A DNA stretch of 64,000 nucleotides from Verrucomicrobiia bacterium. Its GTDB lineage: Bacteria; Verrucomicrobiota; Verrucomicrobiia; Limisphaerales; Fontisphaeraceae. The translations under genes and the position numbers were made by a program. Shown here piece by piece: positions 10,616 to 17,659 of this stretch (within the stretch, counting starts at the first letter, position 1; each line of letters starts with the position of its first letter). The notes under the pieces were generated by a model. That model was not told the DNA's origin. It saw nothing but the letters and a program-made list of their open reading frames with translations, and did not search any database. The DNA is taken from contig JAOAIT010000061.1 of assembly GCA_026414565.1 (NCBI GenBank), positions 1-64,000 of the forward strand, given 5' to 3'.

Positions 10616-11053
10616 ATGGATGCACCCGATCAACTGCGCGAGCTGTTCCGAATGCAAAAGGCCCTGAATGAACGCATCGGGGTCCGCACGGAAGGCATGA
10701 CGGAGGCCGAGCGGATTCAGTGGGTTCTGAACTACTGCCGGGCGATGTCCCAGGAGATAGCGGAGCTGACCGACAGCGTGCCGTGGAAGTGGTGGGCGCG
10801 ATACCAGAAGTTTGACGAGCAGAATGCGCGGGTGGAGGTGGTGGATTTGTTTCATTTTCTCATCAGCCTGGCGCAGGTATTGGGGATGAGCGCCGATGAC
10901 GTGTTTCAGGCGTACGTTAAGAAGAACGAGATCAATTTCAAGCGGCAGGAGAGCGGGTACACGGAGAAGGACGAGAATGACTGCCGGCACATCGGGGTGG
11001 AGAAAGCCCCCGCGGCGGCCGCTGAAACTTGCAGCGCCGCTGCCGGAGGTTGA
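10616..11053 (+). CDS. Dimeric-type dUTP diphosphatase (all-alpha NTP pyrophosphatase)
   Basis: 145 residues, all-helical. The family's metal-binding acidic motifs are visible: SQEIAEL (ExxE) followed by TDSVPWKWW, then VEVVDLFHFLISLAQ (ExxD), and KNEINFKRQESGY. This is the dUTPase_2/MazG-like fold, which hydrolyses dUTP to dUMP and keeps uracil out of DNA. The ATG at 10616 (MDAPDQLRELFRMQKALNE) gives the expected N-terminal helix; an alternative start 36 bp upstream adds unrelated residues. The low-complexity Ala-rich C-terminus after residue 130 looks lineage specific. Confidence 0.85.
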   Translation: MDAPDQLRELFRMQKALNERIGVRTEGMTEAERIQWVLNYCRAMSQEIAELTDSVPWKWWARYQKFDEQNARVEVVDLFHFLISLAQVLGMSADDVFQAYVKKNEINFKRQESGYTEKDENDCRHIGVEKAPAAAAETCSAAAGG

Positions 11054-11174
11054 GCGTTTTACCTTGCACGCCAGCGGCCGCTGGGGATAATTCCTGATTA
11101 AGTCCCCGCCGGTGTTGTGTGCCGGTATGGGCGGTTAATGAAAAGCACTTAAAAGCTCCCAACCATCCAACGCC

Positions 11175-11936
11175 ATGAAACACCTGCTGTTTGCTTCGCT
11201 GGCCGCCGCGGTGGCGGTTTCCCTGAACGCGCCCGCGCCGGTATGTGCCGCCGACAACGAGCCGCCGCCCGGGTTTATTGCCCTGTTCAATGGCAAAGAT
11301 TTCACGGGCTGGCGGGTGCCGGAGGGGGACAATGGCCATTGGAAGGTGGTCAATGGGGTGATTGATTACGACGCGGAGAGCGAGGCCAAGGGCGACAAGA
11401 GCCTGTGGTGCGAGCGGGAGCTGGGCGATTTTATTTTGCGGGTGGACTGGCGCATCAAGGCCACGCCCTACACCAATCCGCATGTGCCCTACATTCTGCC
11501 CGATGGGACGCATGCGCGCGACATCACCGGCAAGGAATTGCAACTGGCGCTGCCGGACTCCGACAGCGGGATCTTCCTGCGGGGCTCGGGGACGTACCAG
11601 GTGAACATTTGGTGCTGGCCCATCGGGTCGGGGGAGATGTACGGCGTGCGCATGAATCCCAAGACGCCGCCGGAATTGCGCGCGGCTGTGACGCCGCGCC
11701 ATCAGGCTGACAAGCCGGTGGGTGAGTGGAACCGGTTTGAGATCACGGTGCGCGGGCGCACGGTGACGGTGGTGCTCAACGGGGTGACGGTGATCCCCGG
11801 GGCCACCATTCCGGAGCTGCCCCTGCGGGGGCGCATTGCGCTGCAACATCACGGCGGCAAGGACGCGCAGGGGCGGTGGAACAGCCCGCCGAGCCTGCTG
11901 CAGTTCAAAAACATCTTCGTGCGCGAGTTGAATTAA
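11175..11936 (+). CDS. Secreted DUF1080 (3-keto-disaccharide hydrolase-like) protein
   Basis: 253 residues with a clear signal peptide (MKHLLFASLAAAVAVSLNA). The DUF1080 jelly roll starts at LFNGKDFTGWRVPEG and contains the typical SDSGIFLRGSGTYQVNIW strand and the late segment GRIALQHHGG. Members are exported glycan-binding or glycoside-processing proteins that are strongly expanded in Planctomycetes and Verrucomicrobiota. The individual substrate is unknown. It lies 121 bp after the dUTPase gene and 35 bp before a nucleoside transporter. Confidence 0.88.
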   Translation: MKHLLFASLAAAVAVSLNAPAPVCAADNEPPPGFIALFNGKDFTGWRVPEGDNGHWKVVNGVIDYDAESEAKGDKSLWCERELGDFILRVDWRIKATPYTNPHVPYILPDGTHARDITGKELQLALPDSDSGIFLRGSGTYQVNIWCWPIGSGEMYGVRMNPKTPPELRAAVTPRHQADKPVGEWNRFEITVRGRTVTVVLNGVTVIPGATIPELPLRGRIALQHHGGKDAQGRWNSPPSLLQFKNIFVRELN

Positions 11937-11971
11937 AGGGGGGCGGGCGGGGGCGAATACCCTGGGCGACG

Positions 11972-13228
11972 ATGCATGGTCTGCTGACGGGGCTGTTGGG
12001 GCTGGGGGTGTTTTTGGGCGTGGCGTGGGCGCTTTCCGCCAACCGCCGGGAGGTGCCGTGGCGCACGGTGTTGTGGGGGCTGGGCCTGCAAACGGCGCTG
12101 GCGTTGTTCATCCTTAAAACCCGGGCGGGCCAGTTGGTTTTTGATTATGCGGGGCGGGGCATCCGGGCGCTGATCGCTTTTGCCAATGAGGGGTGCGCCT
12201 TTGTTTTCGGCCCGCTGGCGCGGCCGGCCACGCTGGAGCAGGCGTTTGGGCCGGGGCAGACGTTTATTTTCGCCATCACGGTGGCGGGCACGATCATTCT
12301 GGTGTCGGCGCTGTCTTCGCTGCTGTATCACTGGGGGGTGCTGCAACGGGTGGTGCAGGCCATGGCGTGGCTGATGCGCCGCGTCCTGCGCACCAGCGGC
12401 AGCGAAACCCTGGCGGCGGCCGCCAATATTTTCATGGGCCAGACGGAGGCGCCGCTGGTGGTGAAGCCGTACCTGGCGCGCATGACGCGCAGCGAGCTGT
12501 TGTGTTTGATGACCGGCGGCATGGCCACGCTGGCGGGCGGGGTGGCATCGGTTTATGTCAAGCTGGCCAGCGAGGCGGGGCATCCGGATTTTGCGGGGCA
12601 TCTGCTCACGGCCTCGGTGATGAATGCGCCGGCGGCGTTGTATCTATCCAAGATGTTGCATCCCGAGACGGAAACCAGCGAGACGGCCGGGCAGGCGGCG
12701 GGTTTTGTGCCGCGGACCACCACCAACAGCCTGGACGCGCTGTGCCAGGGGGCGGCGGACGGCATGAAACTTTCGCTCAATGTGATGGCGATGTTGATAG
12801 CATTTGTGGCGGTGGTGGCGCTGGCCAACGCGCTGCTGGTGGGGGCGCAATCGGTGGCGGGCATCACCTCGCCGGCGAATTTGCAGACGGTGCTGGGCTG
12901 GCTGAACGCGCCGCTGGCGTGGCTGATGGGGGTGCCGGCGCAGGATTGTCTGGCGATTGGCGCGGTGCTGGGGGAGCGGGTGGTGTTGAATGAGTTTATC
13001 GGTTATGTGTCCCTGAACGCCGCGCCGGTGGAGGCGCGCAGTTACACGATCGCGATCTATGCGCTGTGCGGTTTCGCCAATTTTGCCAGCATCGCCATTC
13101 AGGTGGGCGGGATTGGGGCGTTGATTCCGGAGCGCCGGGGGGAGCTGGCGCGGCTGGGGTTGCGCGCCATGCTGGGGGGGCTGCTGGCCTGTTATGTATC
13201 GGCCACGCTGGCCGGATTGATGATATGA
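11972..13228 (+). CDS. Concentrative nucleoside transporter (CNT/NupC family)
   Basis: 418 residues with about 10 hydrophobic helices. The CNT signatures are present: RTSGSETLAAAANIF followed by MGQTEAPLVVKPYL (conserved GQTEAPL), MTGGMATLAGGV, and the C-terminal segment GERVVLNEFIGY. The family imports nucleosides with Na+ or H+. The ATG at 11972 is preferred over an in-frame start at 11876 that would overlap the DUF1080 gene. The stop overlaps the next start by 4 bp (ATGA), indicating translational coupling to the HAD phosphatase. Confidence 0.93.
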   Translation: MHGLLTGLLGLGVFLGVAWALSANRREVPWRTVLWGLGLQTALALFILKTRAGQLVFDYAGRGIRALIAFANEGCAFVFGPLARPATLEQAFGPGQTFIFAITVAGTIILVSALSSLLYHWGVLQRVVQAMAWLMRRVLRTSGSETLAAAANIFMGQTEAPLVVKPYLARMTRSELLCLMTGGMATLAGGVASVYVKLASEAGHPDFAGHLLTASVMNAPAALYLSKMLHPETETSETAGQAAGFVPRTTTNSLDALCQGAADGMKLSLNVMAMLIAFVAVVALANALLVGAQSVAGITSPANLQTVLGWLNAPLAWLMGVPAQDCLAIGAVLGERVVLNEFIGYVSLNAAPVEARSYTIAIYALCGFANFASIAIQVGGIGALIPERRGELARLGLRAMLGGLLACYVSATLAGLMI

Positions 13229-13884
13229 ATGCTTCGAGGATTACGGCGGTCATCTTTGACATGGATGGCGTGCTGACCGATTCGGAGCCGCTGATCAATG
13301 CGGCGGCCATTGCCATGTTCAAAGAGCGCGGGCTGGTGGTGCAGCCGGAGGATTTTCATCCGTTTATTGGCACGGGGGAGCTGCGGTATTTGGGCGGGGT
13401 GGCGGAGAAATATGGTTTTGCGCTGAATCTGGAGGAGGCGAAACGGCGGACGTACGAGATTTACCTGGAGCTGGTGCCTGCCCAACTGCGGGCCTTTCCG
13501 GGGGCGGTGGAGCTGGTGCGGCGGTGCCGGCAGGCGGGGTTGAAGACGGCGGTGGCTTCGAGTGCGGACTTGATCAAGATCGAGGCCAATCTGGACAAGA
13601 TCGGGCTGCCGCGGGCCACGTGGGAGGCGGTGGTCAGCGCGGAGGACGCCGTGCACAAGAAGCCGGCGCCGGATTTGTTTCTGGCGGCGGCGCGGCGGAT
13701 GGCGGTGGCGCCGGGGGAGTGTGTGGTGATTGAGGATGCGGTGAGCGGGATCCAGGCGGCGCGCGCCGCCGGGATGCGTTGCGTGGCGGTGGCGTCGAGT
13801 TATCCGCCCGAGCGACTGGGGGAGGCGGCGGTGGTGCGGGCCACGATTGCGGAGGTGACGCTGGAGGATTTGCGGGGGGCCTGA
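13225..13884 (+). CDS. HAD-superfamily phosphatase, beta-phosphoglucomutase-like
   Basis: 219 residues with all four HAD motifs: the nucleophile DxD in VIFDMDGVLTDSEP, the motif II Ser in VASSAD, the motif III Lys in HKKPAPD, and the motif IV acids in VIEDAVSGI. The cap domain between residues 15 and 80 fits the beta-phosphoglucomutase/sugar-phosphatase subgroup. It is coupled to the upstream nucleoside transporter by an ATGA overlap, so a role on sugar phosphates or nucleoside monophosphates is plausible but inferred. Its stop lies 25 bp from the convergent end of the phage portal gene. Confidence 0.88.
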   Translation: MNASRITAVIFDMDGVLTDSEPLINAAAIAMFKERGLVVQPEDFHPFIGTGELRYLGGVAEKYGFALNLEEAKRRTYEIYLELVPAQLRAFPGAVELVRRCRQAGLKTAVASSADLIKIEANLDKIGLPRATWEAVVSAEDAVHKKPAPDLFLAAARRMAVAPGECVVIEDAVSGIQAARAAGMRCVAVASSYPPERLGEAAVVRATIAEVTLEDLRGA

Positions 13885-13909
13885 GGGGGCAGGGCAGGCG
13901 GGGGGCCGT

Positions 13910-15145
13910 TCAGGGTTTTTGGTGCCCGTCCACGGGTTGCACATTGTGCGGCAGGTAGGGGCGGTCGCCCCACGGGTAATGGGGCAGGCCGAGGTCCAGG
14001 ACCTGATTGATGTCATTGAGGGGGACGCCCAGGTGAAAGAGCGTGCGGGCGGCATCCACGCGGCCGCGGCGGGCGTCCTGCATTTCGGGGAGGTCCTCCA
14101 GGTCGAAGCAGGCCGACAGGGTGGCCCGCGGTTCCAGGGCGGCCAGGAGCGGTTGGAGGCCGGCTTCGAGACGGCGGCAGAGGGGGGCCAGCACGTGATG
14201 AATCCAGTGCAGGAGCTGGGCTTCGGCGACGGCGCGGTTGGCATCTTCGGTGAAGCCGAGGATGGTGTCGGGCACGCGAAAGACGGCCAGGATTTCCTGG
14301 CGGTTGAATTTGCGGTTTTCGAGGAATTGAAGGTCTGCGGCGTTGAGGGCGGGTTTTTCGACTTTGACCCCGCCGGAGAGGAAGAGGGGGCGATCGGCCA
14401 TGCCGGCGCGGGCTTTGCGCTCGCGCAAGGCGGCCTGGACCTGGTCCATCTGGGCCTGGGAAAGGTGGTGCTCGGTGGTGACGATCAGGCCGGTGTCGGC
14501 GTTGTTGAGGATGAGGCCTTTCATGAACTGGGCGGAGTGGTAATCGGTTTGGGCGGCGAGGTGGGCCACGCTCAAGGGGGAGAGGCCGCGCCAGGGATGC
14601 CAGGGGTTGGGCAGGCGCAGGTGCAGGACTTCCTCCGGCAACAGCACCATGCCGGGCAGGGGGTCGTGGGGGCTGGCGGCCTGATAACGCCAGCCGGCGA
14701 GGGTGTGATGCTCGATGATTTCGGTGAATTGGTCGGGGGGCAGCGGCAGGAGGTATTGGAGGGCGGCGCCGGGGCGCAAGGCGGCCACGGCGCCTTGACG
14801 GTCCACGGGAAGCAAAAAGACTTCGCCGCGCAAATCCAACCAGGTGGCCACCAGTTCCCAGAAGGCAAAGCGGTCGAGGTGGGGGTGCGGGCGTTGGAGC
14901 AGTTGGTAAGCGGGGCCGGAGAGGATGAGATTCTCGCCCTGATAGAGTTTGAGCGGGATTTGAGCGAGTTTGGCGGCTTTGGCGGCGATGGCGGCATAGA
15001 CCCAGGCGGATTGCTGATGGGCGTTGAGGAAGGCGCCGGAGGCCTCGGCGGGGTCGCCGCGCAACCAGGCGGCGAGGGTGGGGGCGCAGGCCTTGGTGGT
15101 GGGGGCGGGGGTGAGCCAGTGGCGGAGGGAGTGCAGGAGGTTCAT
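13910..15145 (-). CDS. Phage portal protein (HK97 family), isolated island
   Basis: 411 residues starting MNLLHSLRHWLTP. The HK97-portal pattern runs throughout: SAWVYAAIAAKAAKLAQIPL near the N-terminus, WLDLRGEVFLLPVDRQG, PLSVAHLAAQTDYHSAQFMK, FRVPDTILGFTEDAN, then AEAQLLHWIHHVLAPLCRRL near residue 325. In phages this dodecameric ring docks the terminase and passes DNA into the capsid. The frame has no stop or shift and its length is normal. No capsid, protease or tail gene is adjacent; it sits between a HAD phosphatase and an oxidoreductase. The frame stays open upstream to 15745, but that part lies antisense to the oxidoreductase and was not included. Confidence 0.9.
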   Translation of the reverse strand: MNLLHSLRHWLTPAPTTKACAPTLAAWLRGDPAEASGAFLNAHQQSAWVYAAIAAKAAKLAQIPLKLYQGENLILSGPAYQLLQRPHPHLDRFAFWELVATWLDLRGEVFLLPVDRQGAVAALRPGAALQYLLPLPPDQFTEIIEHHTLAGWRYQAASPHDPLPGMVLLPEEVLHLRLPNPWHPWRGLSPLSVAHLAAQTDYHSAQFMKGLILNNADTGLIVTTEHHLSQAQMDQVQAALRERKARAGMADRPLFLSGGVKVEKPALNAADLQFLENRKFNRQEILAVFRVPDTILGFTEDANRAVAEAQLLHWIHHVLAPLCRRLEAGLQPLLAALEPRATLSACFDLEDLPEMQDARRGRVDAARTLFHLGVPLNDINQVLDLGLPHYPWGDRPYLPHNVQPVDGHQKP

Positions 15146-15232
15146 GGGCCTTATGAGTTGAGGTTCAGCGCCATCAAAGACCCGGTCACGCCGGGTGGGC
15201 GAAGCGTGAAGCATGAGGTGGCGGAGCGGAGT

Positions 15233-15243
15233 GCTCCGGGAGC
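15233..15243. promoter_or_regulatory. 11-bp palindrome upstream of the portal gene (phage-island motif, copy 1)
   Basis: GCTCCGGGAGC, 5-1-5 perfect dyad, ends 87 bp before the portal ATG. The same sequence (its reverse complement) occurs upstream of the terminase gene and of the lysis-type cluster. The plus-strand flank 15221-15245 aligns with 62078-62103. A shared operator or promoter element is the simplest reading. Confidence 0.55.
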
Positions 15244-15327
15244 AGAAATTGGCCGGGTGTGGACGGCCTCGGGCGGCCGGGCGCGCCGGCCGGCGGGGCT
15301 TTTTCCGGCTGGTGCAGCGGCCCGGTG

Positions 15328-16692
15328 TTAGAGGGACCAGCCTTTGCGATATTCGGCCAAGAGGTGGCGGTTGGCGTCGCGGTGATTGGTGAACTGCGCG
15401 CGCGCCGCATCCCATTGCAAGCGCGTGCCCGGATAGCGGAAGGCAATGACCCCCAGCAGGGCGATTTCCGTCAGCGGCCCGCCGTAATCGAAATGGGACA
15501 GGGCCGGCGGCCCGCCTTTGCAGGCGCGCAACCATTCCGCGTAGTGGCCGGGGGATTTGGGGACGGGGTTGGGGGGCAGGGTTTTTTCCAGCTCGCGGTA
15601 CTCGTCCATTTTGGCATCGGGGATCATGCGGCAACTGCCGGCGCCATGGGAGCCGTACACGATCTTGCCTTTTTCGCCCACCACCACGGCGCCGATGCCG
15701 GGGAGTTTTTCGGTGCCCATTTCCTCCGGGGTGGGCGGGGACCATTTGCCGTCGTACCAGATTAATTTAAGCGCGGGGCGCGTGCCCTGGGCGGCGAACT
15801 CATAGGTGATGCGGGTGCCGGGGGGGCAGGTTTCGGCGTGCAATTTGGGGTCGTAGTCCATGACTTCGGCCTGCAGCGCGACAGGGGCGGTTAGATTGAG
15901 CGCCCAAAAGACCGGATCCACCACGTGGCATACCCAGTCGCCAATGACACCGGTGCCGAATTGCAGCCAGCCGCGCCATTTGCCCGGCACGTAGCAGGAG
16001 TTGTAGGGGCGCCACGGGGCCGGCCCGAGCCACAAGTCCCAGTCCAGCGTTTCGGGGACGGGCATTTCCTGTTTGGCGCGCTCCAGCTCGGCGACGCGGC
16101 TGTAGTTGCTGCCACAGAAGGCATGAATTTCCCGCACCGGGCCGATGAAGCCGCTTTGGATCATTTGATGGAAGCGGCGGATGGAATCGGAGGAGTGCCC
16201 CTGGTTGCCCAGTTGGGTGACGACTTTGTACTGGCGGGCGGCGGCGCGCAGGGCGCGGATTTCCTGCACGCAATGGGCCAGCGGTTTCTCGGAATAGACA
16301 TGCTTGCGCTCCTTGATGGCGCGCATGAGGGCCACGGCATGGGTGTGGTCGGGCGTCGAGACCACCACGGCATCGAGGGTGCGCCCGACTTCGTCCATCA
16401 TTTTGCGGTAGTCCTGGAAGGCTTTGGCCTGGGGGAAGCGCTCCTGCGCCTTCTGGAGGCGGGCGCGGTCCACATCGCACAGCGCCACGATATTTTCCCC
16501 GGCGCAACCGTCCAGGTTGGCCCCGCCGCGGCCGGCGACGCCGATGAAGCCCAGGTTCAATTTGCTGCTGGGGGGGGTGGCGCCATGCAGGCCGAGAATG
16601 TGGCCGGGCAGAACCGTGGCGGCGGCGAGGGTGGCCGCCGAGGCGCGTAAAAACCGGCGGCGCGAGCAGAAGGCAGAGTTGGGTTGCTTCAT
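15328..16692 (-). CDS. Tat-exported Gfo/Idh/MocA family oxidoreductase
   Basis: 454 residues. The N-terminus has a twin-arginine signal (SRRRFLRASAATLAAA), so the folded protein is exported. A Rossmann fold follows (LGFIGVAGRGGANL; IVALCDVDRARL; VVVSTPDHTHA), then the conserved EKPLAHC (Lys of the EKP motif), GNQGHSS and an HFDYGGPLTEIALLG C-terminal region. The family oxidises or epimerises sugars and polyols with NAD(P). Exported paralogues are abundant in Verrucomicrobiota and Planctomycetes. The substrate is not readable. A 182-bp gap to the portal gene downstream carries the phage-island motif. Confidence 0.92.
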   Translation of the reverse strand: MKQPNSAFCSRRRFLRASAATLAAATVLPGHILGLHGATPPSSKLNLGFIGVAGRGGANLDGCAGENIVALCDVDRARLQKAQERFPQAKAFQDYRKMMDEVGRTLDAVVVSTPDHTHAVALMRAIKERKHVYSEKPLAHCVQEIRALRAAARQYKVVTQLGNQGHSSDSIRRFHQMIQSGFIGPVREIHAFCGSNYSRVAELERAKQEMPVPETLDWDLWLGPAPWRPYNSCYVPGKWRGWLQFGTGVIGDWVCHVVDPVFWALNLTAPVALQAEVMDYDPKLHAETCPPGTRITYEFAAQGTRPALKLIWYDGKWSPPTPEEMGTEKLPGIGAVVVGEKGKIVYGSHGAGSCRMIPDAKMDEYRELEKTLPPNPVPKSPGHYAEWLRACKGGPPALSHFDYGGPLTEIALLGVIAFRYPGTRLQWDAARAQFTNHRDANRHLLAEYRKGWSL

Positions 16693-16778
16693 AAGCTGCG
16701 TGCCGAGGTTAGACGCTGGCCGAAGCCGCCTTATTCAACCGTGGGGGGCTTAAGCCATGAGCAGAGGCGGGAGTCCGT

Positions 16779-16812
16779 GCCGGAGTGGCCGAGCTGGGTC
16801 GGAGGCCCCGGC
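16779..16812 (+). other. tRNA-like 5' fragment / hairpin
   Basis: CGGAGTGGCCGAGCTGGGTC and the following GGAGGCCCC resemble the acceptor/D-arm half of a class II (Ser/Leu) tRNA. GCCGG/CCGGC and GGCCGA/TCGG-GGCC pairings make a stable hairpin. A possible anticodon stem GCCCC/GGGGC follows, but position 33 is G and no T-arm is present, so it is not a working tRNA. It may be a degraded tRNA or att scar, or just a hairpin. Confidence 0.3.
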
Positions 16813-16896
16813 AGCAGGGGCAGACATTACCTTATAGGCAGGACCTTTGCTTTTGTCCTGGCAGTCGGCGGCGATGTTTGAGGCTGGTTTGCGCGC

Positions 16897-17235
16897 TTAC
16901 GAGGAACGGGAAATTTCCACTATCGCATTGCCCTGCTTGATGAAGTCCAAGGCCTTTGGCAGCGTCGTCTTCAGCAACTGGCGAAGTGTGGCATTGCTGG
17001 TGTTGCCGCAGGTCAGCCAAATCACGCATGGGGGTGGCCCAAGGCGTTCCACCATCTCCACAAAATCCTCGTCCTTGGTCATGACGATGGCATTGGCCTG
17101 GCGGGCGGCGGCGAAGATATCCTTGTCCTTGGCATGAGCGAGCCCCAGCTCGCGCACGGAGCGGGCGTCTTCGCCAAATTCCGTGGTGAGCCACGGTGCC
17201 AGGGCAGGCGACAAGTGGGCGTCCACCCAAATCAT
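16897..17235 (-). CDS. DUF5615 PIN-like toxin of a toxin-antitoxin pair
   Basis: 112 residues from the ATG at 17235: MIWVDAHLSPALAPWL is the typical DUF5615 opening with the first acidic residue. AHAKDKDIFAAARQ and IVMTKDEDF supply the remaining conserved acids of the PIN-like nuclease fold. Members are predicted RNases that act with a DUF433 antitoxin. Its start overlaps the antitoxin stop by 4 bp. A longer in-frame start at 17286 would overlap the antitoxin and was rejected. Confidence 0.88.
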   Translation of the reverse strand: MIWVDAHLSPALAPWLTTEFGEDARSVRELGLAHAKDKDIFAAARQANAIVMTKDEDFVEMVERLGPPPCVIWLTCGNTSNATLRQLLKTTLPKALDFIKQGNAIVEISRSS

Positions 17236-17447
17236 GAAGAGAGCAAGACAGGGTGATTGAGCTTGCGGCTGGCGTATTGGAGGCAAGCCTGAATGTCTTC
17301 TGGCTCAAGGTCTGGCAATTCCTCGAGCACCTGCTGTGGAGTCAAGCCATGGGCCAGCAGATCCAAAACGTCAATCACACGGATGCGCAGGCCCCTGATA
17401 CAGGGGCGGCCTCCGCATTGGTCTGGATCAATCGTTATTCGATTCAT
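17232..17447 (-). CDS. DUF433 antitoxin
   Basis: 71 residues. The DUF433 signature is complete: ITIDPDQCGGRPCIRGLRI, then the helix-turn-helix-like segment VIDVLDLLAHGLTPQQVLEE and LPDLEPEDIQACLQYA. This small antitoxin neutralises the DUF5615 toxin encoded immediately downstream (4-bp overlap) and probably represses its own promoter. The last residues (HPVLLSS) are encoded in the overlap region. Confidence 0.9.
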   Translation of the reverse strand: MNRITIDPDQCGGRPCIRGLRIRVIDVLDLLAHGLTPQQVLEELPDLEPEDIQACLQYASRKLNHPVLLSS

Positions 17448-17448
17448 A

Positions 17449-17470
17449 CTTGTACTATACCCCTAACAAG
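17449..17470 (-). promoter_or_regulatory. Candidate promoter/operator of the toxin-antitoxin pair
   Basis: On the minus strand CTTGT and ACAAG half-sites flank a TATAGT -10-like hexamer, ending 1 bp before the antitoxin ATG. This spacing suits an autoregulated, nearly leaderless TA promoter. No convincing -35 box was seen. Confidence 0.35.
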
Positions 17471-17659
17471 CTGGTTTTGCCCATTCAATTCGAGTGAGCG
17501 CCAGCTTTGTTGGGGCTCCACTTTTGAGGGAATCTAGCGCTCACGCAATGGGGCGGGGGGATCGTTAGAAAAGGGCTTCACTTCTCTTGGCGGTCTAACT
17601 AAAGTGCCGGTCTTAATTTGGCGTGCAGGTTGAATAAGTTAATGAAATGACGATGTTTT

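Noticed and set aside
15146-15745. Upstream extension of the portal frame
   Set aside because: It overlaps the Gfo/Idh/MocA gene on the same strand in another frame and has no portal similarity.
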